From Caldilineaceae bacterium (GTDB taxonomy: Bacteria > Chloroflexota > Anaerolineae > Caldilineales > Caldilineaceae): a stretch of 64,000 nt of DNA. Every line of letters begins with the position of its first letter. The first letter of the stretch is position 1. The stretch covers positions 5,211 to 69,210 of the forward strand of contig JAPKMW010000061.1 of NCBI GenBank assembly GCA_026645575.1, written 5' to 3'. The notes below the pieces were generated by a model. That model did not search any database, was not told the DNA's origin, and saw nothing but the letters and a program-made list of their open reading frames with translations. Shown piece after piece: positions 37,471 to 46,176 of this stretch. The translations under genes and the position numbers were made by a program.

Positions 37471-38886
37471 ATGGCTCTGAATTGTAGCACGCCAGCGGAT
37501 GTAACCAAAGCCCTGCAAGAGCACAGTATTCAATTTGTTGACCTGAAGTTCACTGATCTTTATGGTCAGTGGCAACATTTCTCCTTGCCCACCGATTATT
37601 ACGATGAGGACGATCTCTTCAAAAGCGGTCTGGGCTTTGATGGCTCATCGATCCGCGGCTTCAAGTCGATTGAAAGCAGCGACATGCTCTTGGTCTGTGA
37701 CCCGACCACGGCCTTTATCGATCCCGTTTGCCAGGCGCCAACCTTGAGTGTTGTTGCCAATGTCTATGAACCAGGCAGCTATGAACCCTTCAGCCGCGAC
37801 CCGCGCAATGTTATCCGCAAGGCTGAAGCTTACATGAAATCAACCGGCATTGCCGACACTATGTTCTGTGGGCCAGAAGCTGAATTCTTTATTTTTGACA
37901 AAATCCGCTATGAAACCGGTCGCTACTCCGGTCAATATGAGATCGCCAGCGATGAAGCGGCTTGGAACACCGGCAACTGGGGTCCCGGCCACAAGATCGG
38001 CTACAAGGGCGGCTATTTCCCGGTGGCGCCTTTTGACGCCTTCCAGGATATCCGCTCCGAAATGGTCAACTGGATGATCGCTGCCGGTCTGAAGATCGAA
38101 CGCCACCACCATGAAGTGGCGACCGCCGGCCAGACTGAAATCGACCTGCGGTTTGCGCCCATGATCCAAATGGCCGACTGGATGCAGATCTATAAGTATG
38201 TGGTCAAGAATGTGGCCGCCAAGCATGGCAAGACGGCGACTTTTATGCCCAAGCCGCTCTTTGAAGACAACGGTTCGGGTATGCACGTCCACCAGAGCCT
38301 CTGGAAGGATGGCAAGCCGCTCTTCGCTGGTGAAGAGTATGCCGGCCTGAGCAAGATGGCGATCTGGTACATTGGCGGCATCTTAACCCACATCAACTCG
38401 CTGCTGGCGATCTGCGCGCCGACGACCAACTCCTATCGCCGGCTGGTGCCGGGCTATGAAGCGCCCGTGGTCATCGCCTACTCGGCCCGCAACCGCTCGG
38501 CGGCCTGCCGCATCCCGGTTTCGTCCCAGTCGCCCAAGGCCAAGCGCGTCGAGTTCCGCTGCCCCGACCCGGCAGCCAACCCCTACCTGGCCTTCTCCGC
38601 CATGTTGATGGCCGGCCTCGACGGCATCAAGAAGCAGATCGATCCGGGCAAGCCCTCGGAAATGGATCTCTTTGAAGGCGAAACCTTGAAGAAGGTGCGC
38701 ACCGTCGAAGGTTCGTTGAGCGCTGTGTTGGATGCCTTGGAAGCCGATCACGACTACCTGACCGAAGGCGGCGTCTTTAGCGAAGAGTTGATCGAAACCT
38801 ACATCGGCTACAAGCGCATTGCCGAATTTGATGCGGTCCGTCTGCGCCCGCACCCGCATGAATTTGTGATGTATTACGGCGTTTAG
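37471..38886 (+). CDS. glnA: Glutamine synthetase, type I (471 aa)
   Basis: The protein starts at 37471 with GGAGG upstream. GSI landmarks are present: FDGSSIRGF, metal and ATP sites in FCGPEAEFFIFD and HHHEVATAGQTEIDL, ATP loop GSGMHVHQSLW, RLVPGYEAPV and ARNRSAACRIP. It condenses glutamate and ammonia using ATP. At the usual adenylylation loop (NLYDLP in beta-type enzymes) it has MDLFEG, with Phe in place of Tyr, so control by adenylylation is unlikely. A second, divergent GS gene follows 352 bp downstream on the same strand. Confidence 0.95.
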   Translation: MALNCSTPADVTKALQEHSIQFVDLKFTDLYGQWQHFSLPTDYYDEDDLFKSGLGFDGSSIRGFKSIESSDMLLVCDPTTAFIDPVCQAPTLSVVANVYEPGSYEPFSRDPRNVIRKAEAYMKSTGIADTMFCGPEAEFFIFDKIRYETGRYSGQYEIASDEAAWNTGNWGPGHKIGYKGGYFPVAPFDAFQDIRSEMVNWMIAAGLKIERHHHEVATAGQTEIDLRFAPMIQMADWMQIYKYVVKNVAAKHGKTATFMPKPLFEDNGSGMHVHQSLWKDGKPLFAGEEYAGLSKMAIWYIGGILTHINSLLAICAPTTNSYRRLVPGYEAPVVIAYSARNRSAACRIPVSSQSPKAKRVEFRCPDPAANPYLAFSAMLMAGLDGIKKQIDPGKPSEMDLFEGETLKKVRTVEGSLSAVLDALEADHDYLTEGGVFSEELIETYIGYKRIAEFDAVRLRPHPHEFVMYYGV

Positions 38887-38955
38887 TCCGAAGTCCAGCG
38901 TCCAAAGTCATGTAGTCAAGACTCTGGACTTCGGACTCTGGACTCTGGACTGACT
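38887..38955. repeat. GTCCAGAGTCC-word array
   Basis: Words gtccgaagtccagcgtcc and ggactctggact face each other right after the glnA stop. It is the same word family as at 11350-11530. Confidence 0.8.
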
Positions 38956-39012
38956 GCGACATTCCATATCAGGTGACGGCGCTGTCCCTGCTTTCTGAGA
39001 AAAAAGGGTGGT

Positions 39013-39056
39013 AAGCGCGTAGCGTACCGGAGACGCGCTTGTCACCTCTTTTTTTG
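39013..39056 (+). terminator. Intrinsic terminator after glnA
   Basis: An 8-bp stem (aagcgcgt / acgcgctt) can be extended by aggtgac (38971) pairing with gtcacct (39041). Seven Ts follow at 39049-39055. Confidence 0.65.
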
Positions 39057-39120
39057 TCTGGTCTGTTCGTGATATACTGTCTGCATCGGTAAGATGCACA
39101 AAAATTGTAACATTTGACAG

Positions 39121-39187
39121 TTGGTCATTGATCATTTGTCACTGGTCCGTTGTTCCCAATGACCAGTGACAAATGATCAATGACCAA
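39121..39187. repeat. Perfect 27-bp inverted repeat with 13-nt loop
   Basis: Arms 39121-39147 and 39161-39187 are exact reverse complements made of gtcattgatcatttgtcac words. The element lies between the two glutamine synthetase genes, 52 bp before the second. Confidence 0.9.
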
Positions 39188-39238
39188 TACTAGTTTGTGA
39201 ATGTCGGCTGAACTATCAGCACGAACAGGAGAAGCAGC

Positions 39239-40585
39239 ATGGCTGTCACCTACACCACAGAGCAACTTGAACGGGTGGATGAACTGATCAAGCGCAATGA
39301 CATTCGCTTTATCCGCCTCCAATTTTCCGATATTATGGGGGTGGCGAAACATGTCACCATCCCCATCAGCCACTGGGATGACGCCATTGAACATGGCGTT
39401 TGGTTTGACGGCAGTTCGGTGGAAGGCTTTGCGCGCATCGCCGAAAGCGATATGTACCTGGCGCCGGATCTCAACACCTTTGCTGTCGTTCCCTGGGACA
39501 TGGACTTGTCCACCGCGCGTGTGATCTGCGATGTCTACACGCCCGACGGCGACCCCTTTGCCGGCGACCCGCGTAATATCTTGAAGCGGCAGTTGCAACG
39601 CGCCGCCGACATGGGTTTCACCTACGAAGTTGGCCCGGAGCTAGAGTTTTTCCTCTTCAAACGTCATGCCGACGGATCGCTGCTACCGCTCGAACCGCAT
39701 GACCATGCGGCCTACTTTGATGTCAGCACCGATCAAGCCAACAATGTACGCCGGCAAATGGTCGATGCCTTGCAGGCATTAGGCATTCGCGTCGAAGCCT
39801 CGCACCATGAAGTGGCCGTGGGGCAGAATGAGATCGACTTTGGCTATGGGCCAGCGCTCGCCACGGCTGATAACGCCATGACCTTCCGTGTGACGCTGAA
39901 AGCGGTGGCACAGAAAAATAATCTACACTGCACCTTTATGCCCAAGCCAATTGCCGGCATTGCTGGCTCTGGGATGCATGTCCATCAAAGCCTCTGGTCG
40001 ATCAAAACACAAGACACCGCCATGTATGACCCGGACAATGAGTATGGCCTGAGCGAGACGGCGCAGCAATTCATTGCCGGACAGTTACTCCATGCACGCG
40101 CCCTGGCGCCGATCATAGCCCCACTGGTCAACAGCTATAAACGGCTAGTGCCAGGTTATGAAGCGCCAGTTTACATTTCGTGGGGGCGCACCAACCGCAG
40201 CGCCTTGATTCGCATTCCGCGCATAACCCGTGGGCGATACAAGAGCACCCGTTGCGAATTACGCTGCCCCGACCCCAGCGCCAACCCCTACCTGGCCTTT
40301 GCCGTGATGCTGGCCGCTGGATTGGATGGCATTGAAAAGCGTATGGCGCCGCCGCCACCAGCCGAAGAGGATCTCTACCATGTCGATGGCGTGCGCGCCG
40401 GTCTGGAGACCCTGCCGGGCGATTTGGGGCAAGCGCTTGAAGAATTACAAGCTGATGAGGTCATTCAAGCCGCTATGGGCCAACATGTCTACGAACGCTA
40501 TGTCGAAGCCAAAAGCCAGGAGTGGAACGAATACCGGCTCTATGTCAGCCAGTGGGAGTTGGATCGCTATTTGACGCGGTATTGA
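39239..40585 (+). CDS. glnA: Glutamine synthetase, type I-alpha-like (448 aa)
   Basis: 448 residues, close to Bacillus-type GSI-alpha in length. VWFDGSSVEGFARI includes the Arg that mediates feedback control in alpha enzymes. EVGPELEFFLF, SHHEVAVGQNEIDF, GSGMHVHQSLW and RLVPGYEAPVYISW are the catalytic blocks. No Tyr adenylylation loop is present. It is clearly not a recent duplicate of the neighbour. Possessing both forms suggests differential control or a specialised amine substrate for one of them. AGGAGAAG lies before the ATG. Confidence 0.95.
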   Translation: MAVTYTTEQLERVDELIKRNDIRFIRLQFSDIMGVAKHVTIPISHWDDAIEHGVWFDGSSVEGFARIAESDMYLAPDLNTFAVVPWDMDLSTARVICDVYTPDGDPFAGDPRNILKRQLQRAADMGFTYEVGPELEFFLFKRHADGSLLPLEPHDHAAYFDVSTDQANNVRRQMVDALQALGIRVEASHHEVAVGQNEIDFGYGPALATADNAMTFRVTLKAVAQKNNLHCTFMPKPIAGIAGSGMHVHQSLWSIKTQDTAMYDPDNEYGLSETAQQFIAGQLLHARALAPIIAPLVNSYKRLVPGYEAPVYISWGRTNRSALIRIPRITRGRYKSTRCELRCPDPSANPYLAFAVMLAAGLDGIEKRMAPPPPAEEDLYHVDGVRAGLETLPGDLGQALEELQADEVIQAAMGQHVYERYVEAKSQEWNEYRLYVSQWELDRYLTRY

Positions 40586-40660
40586 TAACGTGATTCGTGG
40601 CTTCGATGTGAGCCGTTGCCTATCAGGCGCAAACATTGCGTGAACTGTAACAAATCTTGT

Positions 40661-40726
40661 AGGGACTACGCAGGAGCAGAGAGACTTCACCGGTTTCGTT
40701 GCGCTTGCGTAGTCCCTCTTTCTTTT
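40661..40726 (+). terminator. Intrinsic terminator after the second GS gene
   Basis: A 12-bp perfect stem (agggactacgca / tgcgtagtccct) with a 33-nt loop is followed by ctttctttt. The gap to 41009 holds no convincing gene. A small inverted repeat (gtagggatgtaacagcccctac) lies near 40880-40905. Confidence 0.75.
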
Positions 40727-41009
40727 AGCTGGGTGCAGAGTGCTTGCACGATGACCGCTTGCAGCACGCCTTTCTCCATCACATCCCGGCTCACACAACA
40801 CTGATAAGCAGGGATGATGATCCTCTCGTCGGTCATACTCAAGGTTGCGTGTTCATTCTTGAACATACGGTTAGCGCCGTTGTAGGGATGTAACAGCCCC
40901 TACATCACATAGGCAGTAGGGAAACGTTACGTAAGTTCAACCACACACGCATGACACAAAGCAGCGTATAGTAATGGCGCCAAGCAATGTCTAATCTGGA
41001 GGAGAGCCG

Positions 41010-42206
41010 ATGAAAATCAATAACGCGCTTTGCTGCATGCTGTCTTGTCTGATCCTGCTGGCCGGTTGTATTGTGCCGCCGAAGCCGCCGGTTGAAGCGG
41101 GTGCAGCCCCCGTCGATTCCGCTGGTCAGACTGCCGCTGGTTTACTGCCCAGCGCGCCGCCACCCTTTAGCACCTCCGGTTGGCAGACCGATTTCACCAA
41201 ACGCAGCATTGAATGGGCGGAAGTGCTTTCGGGCGGGCCTCCGAAAGATGGCATCCCCGCGGTGGACCACCCCACCTTTGAAAGCATCGAAGCCGCCGGT
41301 GAACGCTTGGCGGAACAGTCGCCGGTGCTTTTCTTCGCCCACGGCAACGTCGCCCGCGCCTATCCGCTGGAGATTCTCATTTGGCATGAGATTGTCAACG
41401 ATGAGGTGGATGGGCTGCCGGTGGCTGTGACCTTTTGTCCACTCTGCAATGCCAGCATTGTCTTTGACCGCCGGGTGGGCGAGCAGACCCTCGATTTTGG
41501 CACGACGGGCAAGCTGCGCAAGAGTGATCTGATCATGTATGACCGGCAAACCGAAAGTTGGTGGCAGCAAGCGCTGGGCGAAGCCATTGCCGGGGAATTC
41601 ACCGGCACGCGACTGACCTTTCTCGCCAGTCAAGTGATGAGCTTTGGTGATTTTGCCACAGAATTTCCAGAAGGTGAAGTATTGGCGATTCCCACCGAGT
41701 TCAGTCGTTCGTATGGGCAAAATCCCTATATCGGCTATGACAGCACGGCGCGGCCTTTTCTGTATGATGGTGAACTGGATGCGCGGTTACCGGCTACCGA
41801 ACGGGTCGTCGGCATCAATTTGGGTGATGTGGTTAGAGCGTATGCCTTTGCGCACCTAGCCGAGCAAGGTGTTCTCAACGACACGCTTGCAGGTACACCA
41901 GTCGCTATCTTTTTTAAGGGTGGTGTGAGCAGCGCTTTGGATACCAGGCGCATTGACCAGGGGCGCGATGTCGGCAGCACCGTGGTCTTCAACCGGCGGC
42001 TTGACAATCAGGTGTTGACCTTTGCCACGCTGGAGAATGGAACCTTCAAAGATGTGGAAACGGGCAGCACTTGGAATTTTATCGGCGTAGCGCTGGACGG
42101 GCCGTTAGCTGGTAAGCAACTCACTCGGATCGTGGCCTTTGATCACTTCTGGTTTGCCTGGCACGCTTTCTTCCCGCAGACGGAACTCTTCACGTCTGCT
42201 GAGTAA
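41010..42206 (+). CDS. DUF3179 lipoprotein
   Basis: 398 residues. The signal peptide ends in LILLAGCIVPP, a lipobox. The mature protein shows the DUF3179 blocks IPAVDHPTFESI, ARAYPLEILIWHEIVND, VTFCPLCNAS (about 142) and GTTGKLRKSDLIMYDRQTESWW. The function is unknown. The CPLC motif suggests metal or haem contact or a redox role outside the membrane. GGAGGAGAG gives a strong ribosome site. It converges on the sulfur operon but is not part of it. Confidence 0.9.
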   Translation: MKINNALCCMLSCLILLAGCIVPPKPPVEAGAAPVDSAGQTAAGLLPSAPPPFSTSGWQTDFTKRSIEWAEVLSGGPPKDGIPAVDHPTFESIEAAGERLAEQSPVLFFAHGNVARAYPLEILIWHEIVNDEVDGLPVAVTFCPLCNASIVFDRRVGEQTLDFGTTGKLRKSDLIMYDRQTESWWQQALGEAIAGEFTGTRLTFLASQVMSFGDFATEFPEGEVLAIPTEFSRSYGQNPYIGYDSTARPFLYDGELDARLPATERVVGINLGDVVRAYAFAHLAEQGVLNDTLAGTPVAIFFKGGVSSALDTRRIDQGRDVGSTVVFNRRLDNQVLTFATLENGTFKDVETGSTWNFIGVALDGPLAGKQLTRIVAFDHFWFAWHAFFPQTELFTSAE

Positions 42207-42251
42207 ATCAATCCCTTATGCTGTTCAACAAAGTGGCTGGTTAGACCCTTC

Positions 42252-42325
42252 GTAATCGACAACGACTTCACAGTCCGCTCCTGGCAAGTCATGGACTTGC
42301 CAGGAGCGGACTGTGAAGTTGTTAC
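42252..42325. terminator. TAGTTAC-family hairpin (copy 5) between convergent genes
   Basis: A near-perfect stem of about 25 bp (cttcacagtccgctcctggcaag and complement) has an atg-type loop and a GTTGTTAC end. It separates the DUF3179 and rhodanese 3' ends and may stop both. Confidence 0.75.
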
Positions 42326-42343
42326 TGGACGCCTCCAGCGCAC

Positions 42344-43276
42344 CTATTCAATTGGTTTCGCGGCGTCGTTGCCCCACTCTTCCCACGAACCGTCATAATT
42401 GCGGACATTGGGGTAGCCGAGCAACTGGGTCAGGACAAACCAGGTATGGGCGCCACGCACGCCGGTTTGGCAGTAGGTGATAATCTCCTTGTCTTTGGCA
42501 AAGCCGGCTTTTTCATAGAGCGCCTGGAGCGCAGCGGCATCTCGAAAGACGCCGGTGTCGCCATTGACGGCTTGCACCCAATCGACATTGATGGCCCCCG
42601 GAATGTGGCCGCCACGCGCGGCGCGTACATCGGTGCCGGCAAATTCCTCGGCGTTGCGGGCGTCACAGAGAACCACCGACGGGTCCTCTAATTTGGCAAG
42701 CACATACTCGCTGGTCGTGCGGATGGCGGGGTCAGCTTCACCGGCGGTATAGGTGCTGGCCGGCAAGGCTGCCGGCGCTTCGGTACTCAGGGCATTGCCG
42801 TCCGCTGTCCACTTTTTCGTGCCGCCGTTGTAGACGCGGACATCGGCATGTTGATAATATTTGAGCGCCCAATAAGCACGCGCCGCCAACAGGTTATTGT
42901 TGTTGTCATAAACCACCACCGTGTCATCCTTGTTGATGCCTAAGCGGCTCATGAGCGCACTGAGCGCCTCTTGGGTCAAAATCTGTCCACGCGTCGAATC
43001 TTGGGGATTGGTCAGATCTTCCCCCAGATTGACATAGATGGCGTTGGGCAAATGACCGGCGTCATAATCTTCCCGGTTGCCACTGATGGCGACGATGCGC
43101 ACTTTGGGATCAGCCAAATGCTCCTGTACCCAGGCGGTGTCAACCAGGGCCGCTGCGTTGGCATATTCGGTGATGGGCGCGCTGTTGGTCGTTGCCGGTG
43201 CGGCGACAGGCGCACAAGCCGCAAGCGCGGCGCCGAGCAAAATCAGGGTGATCAGGAAGAGTGAGCGAATTTTCAT
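42344..43276 (-). CDS. Tandem-rhodanese sulfurtransferase lipoprotein
   Basis: 310 residues with a lipoprotein signal (LGAALAACAPVA). Two rhodanese domains follow. The first is inactive-type (no Cys). The second has the catalytic loop YCQTGVRGAH near 268, with Cys as the persulfide carrier. The CxxGxR loop is thiosulfate-sulfurtransferase type. Anchored outside the cytoplasmic membrane, it could take sulfane sulfur from thiosulfate before transport. It is last in the operon after tusA, and AAGGAG precedes the ATG. Confidence 0.9.
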   Translation of the reverse strand: MKIRSLFLITLILLGAALAACAPVAAPATTNSAPITEYANAAALVDTAWVQEHLADPKVRIVAISGNREDYDAGHLPNAIYVNLGEDLTNPQDSTRGQILTQEALSALMSRLGINKDDTVVVYDNNNNLLAARAYWALKYYQHADVRVYNGGTKKWTADGNALSTEAPAALPASTYTAGEADPAIRTTSEYVLAKLEDPSVVLCDARNAEEFAGTDVRAARGGHIPGAINVDWVQAVNGDTGVFRDAAALQALYEKAGFAKDKEIITYCQTGVRGAHTWFVLTQLLGYPNVRNYDGSWEEWGNDAAKPIE

Positions 43277-43301
43277 TAGGGTCTCCTTGTTAAGAAGCAG
43301 G

Positions 43302-43381
43302 GTAACTGCTCAGCTTGCGCGTCGCCGCGCCTAAAAGGCAACCGGTGACCGGCGACGCGCGGATAGGGGCTGAGTAGTTAC
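43302..43381. repeat. TAGTTAC-family hairpin (copy 6), intercistronic
   Basis: It begins GTAACTGCTCAGC and ends GCTGAGTAGTTAC. The core is an imperfect gcgcgtcgcc / ggcgacgcgc stem. It lies between tusA and the rhodanese lipoprotein. Confidence 0.8.
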
Positions 43382-43399
43382 GTTCGTTGGTTGATTGGG

Positions 43400-43627
43400 T
43401 TAGGCTTTCGTCAGGGTGATGCGCCATTCGGGAGAGCCAGTCTCCTCGATTTGTACTTGATAACCGAGGCGCGCCGCTTGGGTTGGGATGGTCTCCAAGG
43501 CGGGGGCATGGTCGAGAATCACTTCCAGACCAGCATCGGTGGCGGTCAGTTTCTTTAATGCTTGTACAGTCTTCATCATGGGATAGGGGCAAATCTCGCC
43601 CCGAACATCCAGTTGTTTCAATGCCAT
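43400..43627 (-). CDS. tusA: TusA-family sulfur carrier protein
   Basis: 75 residues, standard for TusA. LDVRGEICPYPMMKT carries the single persulfide-forming Cys in the CPxP motif. It accepts sulfane sulfur from rhodaneses and passes it on. Position between the TsuA permease and the rhodanese lipoprotein implies that it receives sulfur entering the cell. AAGGAGG lies 8 nt before the ATG. Confidence 0.93.
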   Translation of the reverse strand: MALKQLDVRGEICPYPMMKTVQALKKLTATDAGLEVILDHAPALETIPTQAARLGYQVQIEETGSPEWRITLTKA

Positions 43628-43656
43628 TGTGAGCCTCCTTTTTTGCCGTTTATGTT

Positions 43657-43707
43657 GCCCGCTCGTCGCCGGTCATGGACCGGCGACAAGCGGGCTAGAT
43701 AGTTATG
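43657..43707. repeat. TAGTTAC-family hairpin (copy 7), intercistronic
   Basis: An 18-bp stem with one mismatch (gcccgctcgtcgccggtc and complement) has an atg loop and a TAGTTAT end. It lies between tsuA and tusA. Confidence 0.8.
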
Positions 43708-43712
43708 TACGC

Positions 43713-44975
43713 TCAATCAAGCCGTTGAATAATCTGCGTCCCGACCCAAGCGCCAACGGCTAAACAAAGCGCAAAGAGCCAGCCATTCAGCGCCAACGAC
43801 GGAATGGCCGAAAAGAACGAGCCGATGGTGCAGCCCATGCCCAATGTTGCCCCGACGCCCATCAAGAGGCCGCCGGTTGACGCCTGGACATAGCGACTGC
43901 GCTGCCGGGGCCGGCGGATTTTGAATTCAGCCGAGAAGAGCGCAGCAATAAAGGAACCCATTACCATGCCCCAGACCAGAAAGAACATGTGGTGTAAAAG
44001 GCCGCCGCTGCCGACTTCCAAGGCGCAGCCGGGCAACGTCGCCGCGCCGGCCAACTCCCCCGGCCCAACGCCCAGGCTAGTTGTCAGCCCGATTACCCAG
44101 CGCGAGAGTTCGCCGGTAAAGCCCCAGGGGTGGTCGGACAGAAAGAGCAGCGCATTCAAGCCGCCCAAGATCGCGCCGCCGATAACCGCCGGCCAGCCAT
44201 GCACAAAGACCCGCCGCAGATCATCGCGCACGCGCGGCCAGAAGTCAGGATCGTCGCTGCTGGTAAAAGCCGGCTCCGGGATGACAATGCCTTCGCGACT
44301 TTCCCACCAGACCACCAGCAGATAGACGCCAACCAGCGTTGCCAGCGTCGCCAAAATTGCACCGCCATGCCCCAAATAGGCCGGCAACCAGATGCGCCCC
44401 CCATCGTTGATGCTGACTTCCCACCACCAATTCCAGGTGTAGGCGGTGAGTAACAAACCGATCAGGATGCCGCCAAAGCTCACCCAGGAGGCGACATAGC
44501 CTTCACCCATGCGATAGATACTGCCGGAGACACAGCCGCCGGCCACAACCATGCCAATGCCAAAGAGCAGCCCGCCCACGACCAGATGCCAGCCAATCGG
44601 CAACACATTGGCGTCGGGCGGCAGAAAGCCCAGCGTCGGATCGGGGATCTGTTTGCTCATCACCACCCCAAAGCCCAGCGTGGCGACGGCTAACCCGACC
44701 AGGACGCCTTTGAGGGTGCGCCCATGCCGCAGGAGGAAAATATCGCGAAAGGCGGCGGCAAAGCAGAAGCGGCTGCGTTGCAAGACAAAGCCAAAGGCCA
44801 GGCCAAAAACCCAAAACCGCCCCATTTCCGCGTCAATGGCCGCGGCGAACAGCAAGATCACAATGGCGACCACCGTCGCGACCAATCCCATACGCACATT
44901 GGGTGTCAGCGCCTGTAACAGCGGCCAGGGTTGCGGACCGGCCAGCGCAGCTTGTGAAGTTGATTCGTTATTCAT
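43713..44975 (-). CDS. tsuA: TsuA-like (YeeE/YedE) thiosulfate transporter
   Basis: 420 residues with about 12 hydrophobic segments. The three Cys thought to relay thiosulfate through the channel appear in RSRFCFA, AGGCVSGSIYR and MGCTIGSFFS. The other YeeE/YedE features (GWHLVVGGLLFGIGM) are also present. It imports thiosulfate or a similar sulfane-sulfur donor. The ATG shares one base with the stop of the upstream rhodanese gene (TGATG), so translation is coupled. Confidence 0.88.
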   Translation of the reverse strand: MNNESTSQAALAGPQPWPLLQALTPNVRMGLVATVVAIVILLFAAAIDAEMGRFWVFGLAFGFVLQRSRFCFAAAFRDIFLLRHGRTLKGVLVGLAVATLGFGVVMSKQIPDPTLGFLPPDANVLPIGWHLVVGGLLFGIGMVVAGGCVSGSIYRMGEGYVASWVSFGGILIGLLLTAYTWNWWWEVSINDGGRIWLPAYLGHGGAILATLATLVGVYLLVVWWESREGIVIPEPAFTSSDDPDFWPRVRDDLRRVFVHGWPAVIGGAILGGLNALLFLSDHPWGFTGELSRWVIGLTTSLGVGPGELAGAATLPGCALEVGSGGLLHHMFFLVWGMVMGSFIAALFSAEFKIRRPRQRSRYVQASTGGLLMGVGATLGMGCTIGSFFSAIPSLALNGWLFALCLAVGAWVGTQIIQRLD

Positions 44976-45838
44976 CAGGCTCCGTTTCCTTGTTCAATCG
45001 GCAGCCCCGGTTGTTGCGACCATTCCAACCACGAGCCGTCATAATTTCGTACACGAGGATAGCCCAGCGTCCGCAGCACCCAAAAGGTGTGGGCGGCGCG
45101 TACACCGGCGGCGCAATAGGTGACAATCTCTTTATCCGGCGTGATCCCGGCGGCGGTGAGCAGGGGCTGTAGGTGCGCCGCCGGTTGCATGGCTGCCCAG
45201 CCCGTTGCCGGCGCTGCCGTGAACCAATCCCAGGAGCGGGCGCCAGGGAGATGACCGTCGCGATACTCTTTGGGCGAACGGGTGTCAACGAAGACCACCG
45301 CAGGATTGGCAAGCTGCGCTTGCACCCAAGCCAGATCGGCAACCACACTATCATCTGCAACGGGGACAAAGGTCGAGGGGCTGGGTTTGGGCAAGGCCGT
45401 TTCGGTCGGGTATGCTTCCTCTAGCCACTGATCCCAGCCGCCGTTGAGTAGCGCGCCCTGGGCAAAGCCAAAGCGCGCCAATGACCAGAGCAGCCGACTG
45501 GCCGGCAAGCCCCAGTTGTCGTCATAGGCGACCACGAATGACTGGGAGGTGAGGCCCCATACACGCATCAGTTCCTGAAAAGCCGGCAAGGGCAACAACA
45601 TGGCTGGCGCACCGGGGCGATCCTGATTCAGGGCAGCCAGGTCGATATGCCGCGCTCCCGGCAGATGACCGGCGGCGTACGCGTCAGCGCTGCGCACATC
45701 GAACAAGCAGAGATTCGGCTCGTCCAGCCGCGCCGCCAGCCACGATGTACTAACCAGCGTAGTTGGTGGGGCAAAGTCGCGCTTATCGACCTGAGGGCGC
45801 GCCTTGACCACGGGTGCGGATGAGATGATTACGCTCAA
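44975..45838 (-). CDS. Cytoplasmic tandem-rhodanese sulfurtransferase
   Basis: 287 residues, no signal peptide. Two rhodanese domains: the first ends near 140, and the second carries YCAAGVRAAHTF with the catalytic Cys near 242. The domain order matches thiosulfate sulfurtransferase (SseA/TST). It starts at a TTG with AAGGAG 6 nt upstream. It is the first gene of the operon and pairs with an extracytoplasmic rhodanese at the end of it, so sulfur may be processed on both sides of the membrane. Confidence 0.88.
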   Translation of the reverse strand: MSVIISSAPVVKARPQVDKRDFAPPTTLVSTSWLAARLDEPNLCLFDVRSADAYAAGHLPGARHIDLAALNQDRPGAPAMLLPLPAFQELMRVWGLTSQSFVVAYDDNWGLPASRLLWSLARFGFAQGALLNGGWDQWLEEAYPTETALPKPSPSTFVPVADDSVVADLAWVQAQLANPAVVFVDTRSPKEYRDGHLPGARSWDWFTAAPATGWAAMQPAAHLQPLLTAAGITPDKEIVTYCAAGVRAAHTFWVLRTLGYPRVRNYDGSWLEWSQQPGLPIEQGNGA

Positions 45839-45859
45839 TACAAGCTCCTTTCCAAACTG

Positions 45860-45917
45860 GTAACTACTAAGCCTTTGCCCGCTCGCTGCTGCGAGCGGGC
45901 AAAGGCTTAGTAGTTAC
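45860..45917. repeat. TAGTTAC-family hairpin (copy 8), perfect 27-bp stem
   Basis: Arms 45860-45886 and 45891-45917 are exact complements with a 4-nt tgct loop. It is the most complete member (GTAACTACTAAGCC ... GGCTTAGTAGTTAC), lying just before the sulfur operon start. Confidence 0.92.
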
Positions 45918-45932
45918 AAAAAAGAAGGCAAC

Positions 45933-45966
45933 AAAAAAACGCCAACCGTGGTAACGGTGGCGTTTT
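45933..45966 (-). terminator. Strong intrinsic terminator of the leader RNA
   Basis: On the minus strand an 11-12-bp stem (aaaacgccaccg / cgg-ttggcgtttt, one bulge) with a 6-nt loop is followed by seven Ts. It would end transcripts from the 46.2-kb promoter before the sulfur operon, unless antiterminated. Confidence 0.8.
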
Positions 45967-46170
45967 GTCTGACCCTGCACGCAGCAGCGTACAGGGTATC
46001 GTTGAAATCGCCCTTACCACCCCCGTTTCTGTGCGGAGGCTGGCAAGGAATTCATCGCAAGCTAGGCAAGGCCTATCGCTAGCGACGAAGGCTTACCCCT
46101 CCGCCGGCGACAGGTACAACAACAGATAATGGTATCAGTACAGTGGTGCAACAGCGCAGTTACTTTCATG
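45933..46170 (-). ncRNA. Structured leader RNA of unknown class
   Basis: On the minus strand the transcript would hold, in order: a rod-like hairpin (46033-46104; gcggagg ... cctccgc, with ggtaag/cttgcc and ttcgtcgc/gcgatgaa helices), a purine-rich gtggtaagggcg (46020-46009), an 11-bp hairpin (45972-45997), and the terminator. The gtggtaa segment is complementary to ttaccac in the terminator arm, so a terminator/antiterminator switch is possible. It matches none of the riboswitch consensuses I know (SAM, cobalamin, TPP, FMN, T-box only vaguely). It may instead be a stand-alone small RNA. Confidence 0.5.
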
Positions 46171-46176
46171 TGCGTT

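Noticed and set aside
40687..40836. 49-codon minus-strand ORF (MTDERIIIPAYQCC...)
   Set aside because: It has a plausible composition but no ribosome site and no recognised family, and it runs through the terminator stem of the second glutamine synthetase gene.
46009..46025. T-box leader
   Set aside because: The minus strand has GGGTGGTAA, which partly resembles the T-box signature, but the ACCGCG part is missing and no specifier loop is recognisable.
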